Positions 1 through 9,774 are shown, counted from the first letter of the stretch. The stretch is 64,000 nucleotides of DNA from Pseudomonas sp. 7SR1 (GCF_900156465.1 NZ_LT707064.1:1090001-1154000), one strand, 5' to 3'. Notes: generated by a model not told the origin, from the sequence alone. Program-made: numbers and translations.

Positions 1-1482
1 CTGGTTGGTGCTGGTGCTGCCCGGTGTGCCGATGGTGGTGGAGTCCCCGGTGCTGACCCCGGAAGCGTTCCAGTTACCCTTGTTCTGTATCGAACCACCC
101 CAGCGCACCCCCAGGCTCTTGTCGTAATCGACGTTGGCCTCGACGATACGTGCCTCGATCATCACCTGGCGCACCGGGATATCCAGCTGGGCGACGATCC
201 GTCGCAGTTCATCGAGCCGGTCCTGGGTCTGGTAGGCGATGATGTTGTTGGTTCGCTCATCGACCGTGATGGTGCCGCGCTCATCGGCCTTGGCCTCGGC
301 GCTGGTCACCGACTGGAACAGCTTGGCGATGTCCGCCGCCTTGGCGTAGTTGACCTGCAGCAGTTCACGCCGCAATGGCGCCAGGTCGGCGATCTGCTTC
401 TGGGACTCCAGCTCCTGGCGCTCGCGCGCGGCGATTTCATCGGCCGGAGCCACCAGCAACACGTTACCGACCTTGCGCTTGTCCAGCCCCTTGGTCTTGA
501 GCACCAGGTCCAGGGCCTGGTCCCACGGCACATTCTGCAAGCGCAGGGTAATTGCGCCCTGCACCGTGTCGCTGGCCACCAGGTTCAGGTTGGTGAAATC
601 GGCGATCAACTGCAGGACCGAACGCACTTCGATGTCCTGGAAGTTGAGGGACAGCTTCTCGCCACTGTAGGCGGCCCGATCGCTATTGCGTTTCTGCAGG
701 TCTTCGACGGTCATGGGCCGGACGCTGACGGTCAGCCGGTTATCGGTCTGGTAGGTGGAGTAATCGAAGGTACCACCGGGCTCGATACTGACGGTGGCCT
801 GGTCCGAGCCGGCGCTGGCATTGACGAACTGCACCGGGGTGGCGAAGTCCTTGACGTCCAGGCGCACCCGCAGCGGTTCCGGCAGTTGGGTCCTGGCAAA
901 GGTGAGGATGATCTTGCCTTCGCGCTCCTGGATGTCCGGAGCGATGGAAGGGTCCGACAGATCGATCACGACATTGCCCTCGCCCTGGGTTCCTCGCTGG
1001 AAATCCACGCCGCGAATGGCCCTGCCCGTCGGCGCCCTGGCCCTCGCCGGCGCAGGACTGGCGGCACCGAGGGACGACGCCTGGGCCGTGGTCCTGGGGG
1101 TCGCGCCCTTGCCGATCACCACGAACAGGCTGTTGCCCTCGACCCGGGCGTCATACGGCGCCAGCTGGGTGAGGCCGATGATCAGCCGCGTACGATCCCC
1201 CGCCTCGACCACGGTGGCGCTGCGCGCATTGCCGCCCCCCAGGTCATGGGTCTTGCGGGCCAGCTGGCTGGTGACCCCGGGCAAGTCCAGGGCAATCCGG
1301 GCCGGCTGCTCGGTGGTATAGCCGCGAGGCGTCGGTGGCGGCCCGTCGAAGGACAGCTTCAACTCGACTCGGTCTCCCGGCAACGCCGCGACATCCAGGG
1401 CCTTGAGGCTGGCCGCATGGGCCATCGGCGACATCAGCGCTATCCATAGCGAAATACCGAGGGCTGTCAAAATCCTGTTCAT
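1..1482 (-). CDS. pilQ: Type IV pilus secretin PilQ (partial, C-terminus outside window)
   Basis: Outer-membrane secretin that forms the gated channel for the type IV pilus fibre. About 494 codons are present. They start with a signal peptide (MNRILTALGISLWIALMSPMAHA-like), followed by AMIN-type beta domains (about residues 25-240), a short secretin N-domain (around residue 275-330, LNFQDIEVRSVLQLI) and the beginning of the N1 domain (RQVMIEARIVEA). The roughly 200-residue beta-barrel end, which carries the secretin signature, lies beyond the left edge. The start codon overlaps the pilP stop as ATGA, so the two genes are translationally coupled at the end of the pilMNOPQ operon. Confidence 0.95.
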   Translation of the reverse strand, partial: MNRILTALGISLWIALMSPMAHAASLKALDVAALPGDRVELKLSFDGPPPTPRGYTTEQPARIALDLPGVTSQLARKTHDLGGGNARSATVVEAGDRTRLIIGLTQLAPYDARVEGNSLFVVIGKGATPRTTAQASSLGAASPAPARARAPTGRAIRGVDFQRGTQGEGNVVIDLSDPSIAPDIQEREGKIILTFARTQLPEPLRVRLDVKDFATPVQFVNASAGSDQATVSIEPGGTFDYSTYQTDNRLTVSVRPMTVEDLQKRNSDRAAYSGEKLSLNFQDIEVRSVLQLIADFTNLNLVASDTVQGAITLRLQNVPWDQALDLVLKTKGLDKRKVGNVLLVAPADEIAARERQELESQKQIADLAPLRRELLQVNYAKAADIAKLFQSVTSAEAKADERGTITVDERTNNIIAYQTQDRLDELRRIVAQLDIPVRQVMIEARIVEANVDYDKSLGVRWGGSIQNKGNWNASGVSTGDSTTIGTPGSTSTNQ

Positions 1483-2024
1483 TGTTGGGATTCCACTAAT
1501 GAGTGCTCTTTCAAAGGAATGGTCCGTGGTCGCTCCAGCCACGTCCCCTCGCCGTCAGGTACGATTTCCACCACATCGACCTGAGTGGCACTGATGGCGA
1601 CGATCCGCCCGTCGTTGCGTCCAAGGTAGTCACCGACCTTGAGCCGATGCACCCCGCCCGCGCCACGCAGCAGCGCGAAGGAACCACTGGCATTGGCAAT
1701 CGTGCCGACCATTTCGAACTGTTCGATATTGAAGCCTTCCAGGTATTGCTTGGTCCGGTTGGGGTCGGGCCGCACATTGCGCGAGCCCTGCTGCCGACTG
1801 GCCTGGTCCACCGGGACCTGCCGGGAAAACGGACTGCGCAGGTTGGCGGCGCTGTAGGTAAAGGTCTCATAGGGCCTGAATACCGGCATCGGCTCGATCT
1901 TGCCGGGCGGGCGCAAGCGGACCTCGTTCATATAGGCGTCCAGGTCGTCGAAGCCATCGCCGCCGTTGCAGCCCGCCAGCACGACCAGGCCCGCCAGCAG
2001 GCCGGCGCAGCGAAACGACCTCAT
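1479..2024 (-). CDS. pilP: Type IV pilus inner-membrane lipoprotein PilP
   Basis: PilP links the PilN/PilO inner-membrane dimer to the PilQ secretin. The 181-residue protein has a lipoprotein signal peptide ending in the lipobox LAGC (Cys19). A proline-rich flexible stretch follows, and then a C-terminal beta domain (about 85-175, FEMVGTIANASGSFALL...VGDYLGRNDGRI), the HR-like domain known to bind PilQ. The length is normal for the family. It overlaps its neighbours by 4 bp on both sides (ATGA with pilO upstream and pilQ downstream), consistent with a tightly coupled operon. Confidence 0.96.
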   Translation of the reverse strand: MRSFRCAGLLAGLVVLAGCNGGDGFDDLDAYMNEVRLRPPGKIEPMPVFRPYETFTYSAANLRSPFSRQVPVDQASRQQGSRNVRPDPNRTKQYLEGFNIEQFEMVGTIANASGSFALLRGAGGVHRLKVGDYLGRNDGRIVAISATQVDVVEIVPDGEGTWLERPRTIPLKEHSLVESQQ

Positions 2025-2644
2025 GGCTGCTCCTCCTGCTCGTTGTAGCGATAGGTCTTGGCCTGGATGCTCATGCGCAGCTTCGATCCGCCGTTGGGCT
2101 CCAGGGGGGCAATCTCGAAATCGTGCAGCGTGACGATGCGGGGCAACCCGGCGACACCGCTGACGAAGGTCGCCAGGTCATGGTAGCCGCCGGTCACAGT
2201 GATCTGGATCGGCAGTTCGATGTAGAACGGCTGGGTGGCTTCGGGGAGCAGCTTGATCTCCTCGAACTCCAGGCCACTGCCCAGGCCGGTTCGGGTGATG
2301 TCCTCCAGCAGTCCGGGGACCTCGGTGTCGCTGGGCAATTGGCGCAACAACACGCCGAAGGACTCCTCCATCTGCTTCATCTGTTCGGTGTAGCGCTCCA
2401 GGTTCGCGGCCATGTGGGCCTTGCCCGCGAACTGCGCCTTGAGGGTACTTTCCTCCCCGCGCACCTGCTGCAGCTGATCCTCCAGGTCGCTGAGGGCAAA
2501 GTTGTAGCCCAGGCCCAGGACCAGGATCACCAGCAGGACACCGGCCAGCCATTTGACCGGCATGGGCCAGGAGCCCAGGTTATTGGTGTCCAGGTCGCTG
2601 ATATCGATCTTGCGCAGCGCGTCGAACCACTCCGCCGGTCTCAT
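2021..2644 (-). CDS. pilO: Type IV pilus alignment protein PilO
   Basis: Inner-membrane bitopic protein of the pilus alignment complex, pairing with PilN. The 207-residue protein has a short cytoplasmic head, one transmembrane helix (about residues 30-50, WLAGVLLVILVLGLGYNFAL), a coiled coil with Gln/Glu-rich heptads, and a C-terminal ferredoxin-like domain (ELPIQITVTGGYHDLATFVSGV). Length and order match PilO of other pseudomonads. It lies between pilN and pilP in the operon, with a 4-bp overlap at each boundary. Confidence 0.95.
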   Translation of the reverse strand: MRPAEWFDALRKIDISDLDTNNLGSWPMPVKWLAGVLLVILVLGLGYNFALSDLEDQLQQVRGEESTLKAQFAGKAHMAANLERYTEQMKQMEESFGVLLRQLPSDTEVPGLLEDITRTGLGSGLEFEEIKLLPEATQPFYIELPIQITVTGGYHDLATFVSGVAGLPRIVTLHDFEIAPLEPNGGSKLRMSIQAKTYRYNEQEEQP

Positions 2645-3206
2645 TGGGCCTCCTCGATGTCAGCCGGACGGGTCTGGCGTACCGTCAACTGGAACACATT
2701 GGCCTGGTCGAGCTGGCCGGCCGTGGTGGCCTTGACCTCCGTCAGGCTGGGAGCATCGAACAGGTCCGATGAGTCCAGGTTGCGCATCAGGTCCGAGACC
2801 CGGTTGTTCGACTCGGCGGCCCCCTTGATGGACAGCGTGTGGTCTTCCATCGTCACTTCGGTGAAATACACCCCGTCGGGCAAGGTGCGCACCAACTGGT
2901 CGAAGATGCGCCCGCTGACCGGCCGGTTGCCCTGCAAGTCCTGGATGATGCGCATGCGCTCCAGCAACTGCTGGCGACGGGCTTTCAGCTCGCTGATCTG
3001 CTTGATGCGCTCATCCAGTTCCGCGATCTGCTGCGAGAGGTGATTGTTACGGGCCAGCTGGTAATCGATGGCGCTGTTGAGGTACTGGACCGCAATCAGT
3101 ATCACGCCTACCGCGCCGACGAGCGCTCCGGTCAAGGCCAGCAGAAAGCGTTTGCGGCGCTCTTCGCGAAGCTCTTCGCGCCAGGGAAGCAGGTTGATCC
3201 GCGCCA

Positions 3207-3207
<1 letters not shown>
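2641..3207 (-). CDS. pilN: Type IV pilus assembly protein PilN
   Basis: PilN connects cytoplasmic PilM to the periplasmic PilO/PilP alignment complex. The N-terminus carries the conserved INLLPWRE peptide (residues 4-11), which docks into PilM. One membrane helix (about 22-44), a coiled coil and a ferredoxin-like periplasmic domain follow, for a total of 188 residues. Its ATG shares one base with the pilM stop (TGATG) and its stop overlaps the pilO start. Confidence 0.96.
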
Positions 3208-4298
<1,091 letters not shown>

Positions 4299-4381
4299 TT
4301 ACGGACTCTCTAATACGCATTGCGTTCAATCACGCCGGTCCGACGGATGTCCGGATGGCGTTTGCACCGCGAAAAAATGCT

Positions 4382-4387
4382 TATAAT
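4382..4387 (+). promoter_or_regulatory. Probable sigma-70 -10 element for the PBP1A gene
   Basis: A perfect TATAAT preceded by weak -35-like sequence (TTTGCA or TTGCAC, 14-15 bp upstream). It lies in the divergent pilM/PBP1A intergenic region. If it is used, transcription starts near 4394, downstream of the first in-frame ATG at 4355. That favours the internal TTG start of the PBP gene. Confidence 0.45.
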
Positions 4388-4474
4388 GCGCAGCGTTTTT
4401 TTCGCTTTGTTGCTCGCATGGGTCCTTCCCTGCACCTGACGCCTTTTCATTCTTTGCCTGGATATCCAAAAGCC

Positions 4475-6922
4475 TTGATTCGTCTGCTGAAATTTTTCGG
4501 ATGGTCCATCGTCGCCGTTTTCTGCGGACTGCTCCTGGGTCTGAGCGGTGCGTTTCTTTACCTTAGTCCGGGATTGCCATCCGTGGAGGCGCTGAGAAGC
4601 ATTCAGTTGCAGATTCCCCTGCGGGTCTACAGCAGCGACAACAAGCTGATCGCCGAATTTGGCGAAATGCGCCGCACGCCGATCCGTTTCGCCGACATTC
4701 CCCCCAATTTCATCAATGCGTTACTGAGTGCTGAAGACGACAACTTCGCCAACCACTACGGCGTCGATCCCGGCAGCCTGATGCGAGCCGCGAGCCAGTT
4801 GATCAAGAGCGGGCATATCCAGTCCGGCGGCAGCACCATCACCATGCAGGTGGCCAAGAACTTCTTCCTGACCAGCGAGCGCAGCTTCTCGCGCAAGACC
4901 ACCGAGATTCTCCTGGCCCTGCAGATCGAGCGGCAGCTGACCAAGGACGAGATCCTCGAGCTGTATGTGAACAAGATCTACCTGGGTAACCGCGCCTATG
5001 GCATCGAGGCGGCGGCCCAGGTGTACTACGGCAAGTCGATCCGCGAGGTCAGCCTGGCACAGATGGCGATGATCGCCGGCCTGCCCAAGGCCCCGTCGCG
5101 CTTCAACCCCCTGGCCAACCCGGCGCGCAGCAAGGAGCGCCGCGACTGGATCCTGGGACGCATGTACAAGTTGGGCAAGATCAGCGAAGCCGAGTACACC
5201 GCCGCGATCAACGAGCCCTTGAACGCCAGCTATCACGTGCCGACCCCGGAAGTGAACGCCCCGTATATCGCCGAGATGGCCCGGGCCGAAATGGTCGGCC
5301 GCTACGGCAGCGATGCCTACACCGAAGGTTTCCGCGTGACCACCACGGTACCGAGCAACCTGCAGGAAATGGCCAACACCGCGCTGCACGAAGGCCTGAT
5401 GACCTATGACCAGCGCCACGGCTACCGCGGGCCTGAATCGCGCCTGCCAGGCAAGACCAAGGAAGCCTGGGCCCTGGAACTGACCAAGCAGCGCACCATC
5501 AGCAGCCTGGAGCCGGCCATCGTCACCCAGGTGGACAAGGACGGCATCAAGGTCCTGACGCGTAACGGCGAGCTGGAAGAACATGTGAGCTGGGACACCA
5601 TGAAATGGGCGCGTCCTTTCCTCAATACCAACAGCATGGGCGCAGCCCCCCGGCAGCCGTCGGACGTCGCCCAGGTCGGCGACCTGATCCGGGTGCAGCG
5701 TCAACCGGACAATTCCTTGAAGTTCAGCCAGATTCCGGCGGCCCAGGGTGCCCTGGTGTCCCTCGACCCGCAGGACGGCGCCATTCGCTCGCTAGTGGGT
5801 GGCTTCGCCTTCGAGCAAAGCAATTACAACCGGGCGTTGCAGGCCAAACGCCAGCCCGGCTCGAGCTTCAAGCCGTTCGTCTACAGCGCCGCCCTGGACA
5901 ATGGCTACACCGCCGCCAGCCTGGTGAACGATGCGCCCATCGTGTTCGTCGACGAGTACCTGGACAAGGTCTGGCGGCCGAAGAATGACACCAACACCTT
6001 CCTCGGCCCGATCCGTCTGCGCGAAGCGCTGTACAAGTCCCGCAACCTGGTGTCGATCCGCCTGCTTCAGGCCCTGGGCGTCGACCGCACCATCGACTAC
6101 ATCAGCAAGTTCGGCTTCAACAAGCAGGACCTGCCTCGCAACCTCTCCCTGGCCCTGGGCACCGCGACCCTGACGCCAATGGAAATCGCCACGGGCTGGA
6201 GCACGTTCGCCAACGGCGGCTACAAGATCACCCCGTACATCATCGACAGGATCGAAAGCCGCAACGGCGAGACGCTGTTCGTCGCCAATCCGCCACGGGT
6301 GCCGACGGGCGAGCAGGCCAGCGATGGCGTCGCAGCACCCGCCGCCGAAACGTTCACGGTGAACGCGCCCCCAGGCGAAGCCACGACTGCCCCGGCGGTA
6401 CCGCAGGCCCCGGTCATTGCCGAGCGCATCATCGACGGCCGGACCACCTACATCCTCAATAGCATGCTGCAGGACGTGATCAAGCTCGGCACCGGCCGGC
6501 GCGCCCTGGCGCTGGGTCGAACCGACCTGGCGGGCAAGACCGGCACCACCAACGAATCCAAGGACGCCTGGTTCTCGGGCTACAACGGCGATTACGTCAC
6601 CACCGTCTGGACCGGCTTCGACCAGCCTGAGAGCCTCGGCCGCCGCGAGTTCGGCGGCACCGTGGCGCTGCCCATCTGGATGACCTACATGGGCGCCGCC
6701 CTCAAGGACAAACCGCCTCACACCCAGCCGGAACCGGAAGGCATCCTGAGCCTGCGGGTCGATCCGGTCAGCGGCCGCGCCGCGACGCCAGGTACCCCAG
6801 GGGCGTATTTCGAGCTGTTCAAGAGTGAAGACACCCCGCCGTCGGTCAACGAGCTGGGCAACGGTGTAGCGCCAGGCAGCCCGCTGCCGGCGGACGAAGC
6901 GGCACCGATCGATTTGTTCTAG
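4475..6922 (+). CDS. mrcA: Penicillin-binding protein 1A (bifunctional transglycosylase/transpeptidase)
   Basis: Class A PBP (also called PonA) that polymerises and cross-links peptidoglycan at the inner membrane. It has an N-terminal signal-anchor (LLKFFGWSIVAVFCGLLLGLSG). The GT51 glycosyltransferase domain follows with the catalytic EDDNFANHYGVD motif and GGSTITMQVAKN. An OB-like insert comes next, then the transpeptidase domain with SSFK (acyl Ser, in GSSFKPFVYSAALD), SRN (KSRNLVSIR) and KTGTT. I chose the TTG start because the protein then begins MIRLLKFFGW, as its homologues do, and is 815 residues long. In-frame ATGs at 4355 and 4418 would add 40 or 19 residues, and the likely promoter lies between them. 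Conserved neighbour of pilMNOPQ. Confidence 0.93.
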   Translation: MIRLLKFFGWSIVAVFCGLLLGLSGAFLYLSPGLPSVEALRSIQLQIPLRVYSSDNKLIAEFGEMRRTPIRFADIPPNFINALLSAEDDNFANHYGVDPGSLMRAASQLIKSGHIQSGGSTITMQVAKNFFLTSERSFSRKTTEILLALQIERQLTKDEILELYVNKIYLGNRAYGIEAAAQVYYGKSIREVSLAQMAMIAGLPKAPSRFNPLANPARSKERRDWILGRMYKLGKISEAEYTAAINEPLNASYHVPTPEVNAPYIAEMARAEMVGRYGSDAYTEGFRVTTTVPSNLQEMANTALHEGLMTYDQRHGYRGPESRLPGKTKEAWALELTKQRTISSLEPAIVTQVDKDGIKVLTRNGELEEHVSWDTMKWARPFLNTNSMGAAPRQPSDVAQVGDLIRVQRQPDNSLKFSQIPAAQGALVSLDPQDGAIRSLVGGFAFEQSNYNRALQAKRQPGSSFKPFVYSAALDNGYTAASLVNDAPIVFVDEYLDKVWRPKNDTNTFLGPIRLREALYKSRNLVSIRLLQALGVDRTIDYISKFGFNKQDLPRNLSLALGTATLTPMEIATGWSTFANGGYKITPYIIDRIESRNGETLFVANPPRVPTGEQASDGVAAPAAETFTVNAPPGEATTAPAVPQAPVIAERIIDGRTTYILNSMLQDVIKLGTGRRALALGRTDLAGKTGTTNESKDAWFSGYNGDYVTTVWTGFDQPESLGRREFGGTVALPIWMTYMGAALKDKPPHTQPEPEGILSLRVDPVSGRAATPGTPGAYFELFKSEDTPPSVNELGNGVAPGSPLPADEAAPIDLF

Positions 6923-6925
6923 GGA

Positions 6926-7018
6926 AGCAGCGGCGAGCTTCAAGCCGCAAGCTTCAAGTAAAGCCAAAGCAAGCGCGGTAGGCTTCGCTTCTAATGCAGC
7001 TTGAAGCTTGCCGCTCGA
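6926..7018. repeat. Inverted pair of REP-like elements (AAGCTTGAAGC family)
   Basis: Two related palindromic blocks in opposite orientation (GCGAGCTTCAAGCCGCAAGCTTCAAG and GCAGCTTGAAGCTTGCCGCTC) separated by about 30 bp, between the PBP1A stop and a terminator. The same family recurs between ubiB and hisI (27925-28018). Confidence 0.6.
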
Positions 7019-7020
7019 AG

Positions 7021-7060
7021 CCCATAAAAAAACCTGGCCGAGGCCAGGTTTTTTTATGGG
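7021..7060. terminator. Bidirectional rho-independent terminator between mrcA and maeB
   Basis: A perfect 19-bp inverted repeat with a 2-nt centre: AACCTGGCC/GGCCAGGTT, flanked by A7 on one side and T7 on the other and continuing outward as CCCAT/ATGGG. It lies between the convergent ends of the PBP1A and malic enzyme genes, so it can serve both. Confidence 0.9.
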
Positions 7061-7069
7061 CGGCTGCTT

Positions 7070-8338
7070 TTAACCGTTGAACACGTCATCCACGCTCTTG
7101 AGCGGGTAGTTCTTCGGGTACGGCAGGGTGGCCACGCCGGTCTCGATCGCGGCCTTGGCCACAGCGTCGGAGATCAGGGTGATCAGGCGAGCGTCCATAG
7201 GTTTCGGAATGATGTACTCACGACCGAATTCCAGCTTGATGCCGCCGTAGGCGTCGCACACTTCCTGAGGCACCGGCAGCTTGGCCAGTTCGCGCAGGGC
7301 GTTGGCGGCCGCGACTTTCATTTCTTCGTTGATGCGCTTGGCGCGTACGTCCAGGGCGCCGCGGAAGATGAACGGGAAGCCCAGTACGTTGTTGACCTGG
7401 TTCGGGTAATCCGAACGGCCGGTGGCCATGATCACGTCGCTACGGGTGGCGTGAGCCAGTTCCGGGGAGATTTCCGGGTCCGGGTTCGAGCAGGCGAACA
7501 CGATCGGGTTCGGCGCCATGCGCAGCAGGTTTTCCGGGCTCAACAGGTTCGGACCCGAGAGGCCGACGAAAACGTCGGCGCCGTCCAGCGCTTCAGCCAG
7601 GGTGCGCTTGTCGGTGGCGTGGGCGAAGACCGCCTTGTACTGGTTCAGGTCGGTACGGCCGGAGTGGATCACGCCGGTACGGTCGACCATGAAGATGTTC
7701 TCGATCCGGGCGCCCATGCTCACCAGCAACTTCATGCAGGAGATGGCCGCGGCACCGGCGCCCAGGCAGACGATCTTGGCTTCCGGCAGGGTCTTGCCGG
7801 CGATTTCCAGGGCGTTGATCATGCCGGCCGCAGTCACGATGGCGGTACCGTGCTGGTCATCGTGGAACACCGGGATATCGCACTGTTCGATCAGGGCGCG
7901 CTCGATCTCGAAGCACTCGGGTGCCTTGATGTCTTCCAGGTTGATGCCACCGAAGGTGATGGAGATACGCTTGACGGTGTCGATGAAGGCCTGCGGGCTT
8001 TCGGAATCGACTTCGATGTCGAACACGTCGATACCGGCGAAGCGCTTGAACAGGACACCCTTGCCTTCCATGACCGGCTTGGAAGCCAGTGGGCCCAGGT
8101 CACCCAGGCCGAGAATCGCGGTGCCATCGGAAATGACTGCAACCAGGTTGCCCTTGCCGGTGTACTTGTAGGCCAGCTCAGGGTCGCGAGCGATTTCGCG
8201 TACTGGTTCGGCTACGCCGGGGCTGTAGGCCAGCGACAGATCGCGGGCAGTAGCGGTGGCCTTGGTGAGCTCGACACTCAGCTTTCCTGGACGAGGATTA
8301 GCGTGATATTCGAGAGCGGCAGTTTTCAGATCAGACAT
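7070..8338 (-). CDS. maeB: NADP-dependent malic enzyme (short form)
   Basis: Oxidative decarboxylation of malate to pyruvate, giving NADPH. The 422-residue protein contains the malic enzyme N-domain (LAYSPGVAEPVREIA; catalytic Tyr and Lys region YKYTGKGNLVAVISDGTAILGLGDLG), the metal-binding ED..D segment (INLEDIKAPECFEIE; HDDQHGTAIVTAAGMINAL) and a Rossmann NAD(P) motif (IVCLGAGAAAISCMKLL). It lacks the phosphotransacetylase-like C-terminal domain of E. coli MaeB, so it is the short form usual in pseudomonads. Monocistronic by appearance: a terminator follows it and a 180-bp gap precedes it. Confidence 0.96.
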   Translation of the reverse strand: MSDLKTAALEYHANPRPGKLSVELTKATATARDLSLAYSPGVAEPVREIARDPELAYKYTGKGNLVAVISDGTAILGLGDLGPLASKPVMEGKGVLFKRFAGIDVFDIEVDSESPQAFIDTVKRISITFGGINLEDIKAPECFEIERALIEQCDIPVFHDDQHGTAIVTAAGMINALEIAGKTLPEAKIVCLGAGAAAISCMKLLVSMGARIENIFMVDRTGVIHSGRTDLNQYKAVFAHATDKRTLAEALDGADVFVGLSGPNLLSPENLLRMAPNPIVFACSNPDPEISPELAHATRSDVIMATGRSDYPNQVNNVLGFPFIFRGALDVRAKRINEEMKVAAANALRELAKLPVPQEVCDAYGGIKLEFGREYIIPKPMDARLITLISDAVAKAAIETGVATLPYPKNYPLKSVDDVFNG

Positions 8339-8493
8339 GTGGGCATTCCGCTTTTTACTGTGTTGGACAGACGGACCGCCGAGGATACGCCCCTCGCAAA
8401 GTCCCTACAAGACTGACCAGTCACCGCTGTCAAGCGCCCTGCCCTACGACTTTGGGCCTAGAGCCGCGAAACACAAGGGCTTGATGCATACAA

Positions 8494-8518
8494 TACACAT
8501 TAAAAATGTCTACAATTT
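8494..8518. promoter_or_regulatory. A+T-rich dyad upstream of maeB (candidate promoter/operator)
   Basis: The 180-bp gap before maeB contains ACATT-AAA-AATGT (8497-8509), with outer TACA/TGTA-like flanks, in an A+T-rich block just after the nuclease stop codon. It could be a promoter or operator for maeB. No clear -35/-10 pair was identified. Confidence 0.3.
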
Positions 8519-9304
8519 TTATCGAGGCAGGGCGGTCAACATGGCCGGATCGGTCAATGGCAGCAACCAGCGCTCCCGTCCCGGTTCCAGGGCTGCGCGC
8601 CGCGATCGATCCACCACCCAGCCACGCGCCTCGACCTGCCGGCCCTGGAGGCGCTCAAGCGAAGCCATATCGAAACGGTTCGCCACATCGGGAGCGACAC
8701 GCAATACAACCGCCCCCTCCATTTGCAGCCAGATTCCGCCACGATTGCGCCTGATCGTGTTCACGCGGCCGCTGAGCACGGCGAAGCCGGGAGCCTGGAT
8801 CTGTTGCGTCTTGAGCACGGGTGACTGTTTCCATAGCCCAAGACGCGCCTCGCGAGCCTGGCGTTCGGCGGCACCCTGGCAATCCGCCAAGCCGGTATTC
8901 GGTGCCACCGCCACATGAAACCCCAACCCCTCGGCGAGCAGTTGCGCTTCGAGGTTACGGCCGTCAGCGTCATAGACATGAGCCAGGGTTCGCCCATAGC
9001 GATCGCGACCCTGCTGGCCAGGAAGCAACCCCACCTGCCCGTCGCTGGCCGCCACCAGCGCTTCGAGACGCCGACGGGCCGCAACGGCAAAAGGCTCGTC
9101 GGATCGTCCCTGCCGCCCCAGTTCCGGGCTGTTGAGACCGATCATGCGCACGCTTCGGCCATCCGCCAGGCGCAGGGTGTCGCCATCCACCACCCGCTGC
9201 ACCTTCACCCGGGCCAGCCCTGCCGGGGCCGGACAGAAGGCCTCGGCCCCGCCCAGCCAAATCGCGGACACAAAAAAGGCGCCCACAAGGGACGCCTTTT
9301 TCAT
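8519..9304 (-). CDS. Secreted staphylococcal-nuclease-like protein with C-terminal OB-like extension
   Basis: Probable exported nuclease of the thermonuclease (SNase) family. It has a signal peptide (MKKASLVGAFFVSAIWLGGAEA), then the SNase fold: VVDGDTLRL, RMIGLNSPELG (Arg and Glu equivalent to the catalytic Arg35/Glu43; the Ca ligand Asp40 position is Asn) and DRYGRTLAHVY (Arg87 equivalent). About 100 further residues (FAVLSGRVNTIRR...WLQMEG...GRQVEARGWVVDR) look like an OB fold, which is my inference. Start chosen at the ATG giving a clean signal peptide; a TTG 30 bp upstream is possible. The gene lies directly downstream of rpmE, and the rpmE terminator overlaps codons 2-12. Confidence 0.82.
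   Translation of the reverse strand: MKKASLVGAFFVSAIWLGGAEAFCPAPAGLARVKVQRVVDGDTLRLADGRSVRMIGLNSPELGRQGRSDEPFAVAARRRLEALVAASDGQVGLLPGQQGRDRYGRTLAHVYDADGRNLEAQLLAEGLGFHVAVAPNTGLADCQGAAERQAREARLGLWKQSPVLKTQQIQAPGFAVLSGRVNTIRRNRGGIWLQMEGAVVLRVAPDVANRFDMASLERLQGRQVEARGWVVDRSRRAALEPGRERWLLPLTDPAMLTALPR
9272..9301 (-). terminator. rpmE terminator embedded in the nuclease signal-peptide codons
   Basis: On the minus strand, immediately after the nuclease ATG, comes AAAAAGGCG, an 11-nt loop (with inner CCC/GGG pairing) and CGCCTTTTTT. This 9-bp stem with a T6 run is a standard intrinsic terminator and lies 45 bp after the rpmE stop. It is at the same time codons 2-12 of the nuclease signal peptide. 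Confidence 0.8.
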
Positions 9305-9345
9305 CAATCTGGAGCCGCCGGAACGAGCCTCCAAAATGATCAGCC

Positions 9346-9567
9346 TCAGGCCTTTTTGGTAGCGCCGAAAGCACCGAAACGATCGGCGAACTTCTGAACG
9401 CGACCACCGGTATCCAGAGTCTTTTGCTTACCGGTGTAGAACGGGTGGCATTCGTTGCAAACGTCGATCGCCAGGGCTTTGCCGTAGGTCGAACGGGTTT
9501 CGAACTTGTTGCCGCAGCTGCAGGTTACGGCAACCACTGGGTATTCTGGATGGATATCGGTCTTCAT
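9346..9567 (-). CDS. rpmE: 50S ribosomal protein L31 (zinc-binding type)
   Basis: Large-subunit ribosomal protein. The 73 residues begin [20 protein letters not shown] and carry the zinc ligands Cys16, Cys18, Cys37 and Cys40 (CSCG and CNEC) typical of the C+ form of L31, which is replaced by the zinc-free paralogue under zinc limitation. Divergent from priA, with its own promoter-like sequence. Confidence 0.97.
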   Translation of the reverse strand: MKTDIHPEYPVVAVTCSCGNKFETRSTYGKALAIDVCNECHPFYTGKQKTLDTGGRVQKFADRFGAFGATKKA

Positions 9568-9637
9568 GGTGTTTCCCTCAGGCTAGCGTGCCGCCACCCA
9601 ACACTATTGTTGAATACCGCACGTAATTAGGGCGCGG

Positions 9638-9665
9638 ATTCTACCAGACATCGACAATGACGCAA
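9638..9665 (-). promoter_or_regulatory. Probable sigma-70 promoter of rpmE
   Basis: On the minus strand, TTGCGT (9665-9660), a 16-bp spacer and TAGAAT (9643-9638) resemble a -35/-10 pair about 70 bp upstream of the L31 start codon, in the divergent rpmE/priA gap. Confidence 0.5.
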
Positions 9666-9774
9666 GCTGTCGCTTGTACCAACCGTCTGCTAGGCTCGCG
9701 CCCTCATGCACACCCTCGCTCCCACAAGGGTTGTGCCAAGCTTTCCGCCATTTTTCTGTTTATCGAGACCTCGC

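Noticed and set aside
4355..4474. N-terminal extension of PBP1A from the first in-frame ATG
   Set aside because: Non-conserved residues before the membrane anchor, no ribosome-binding site, and a TATAAT box lies inside it.
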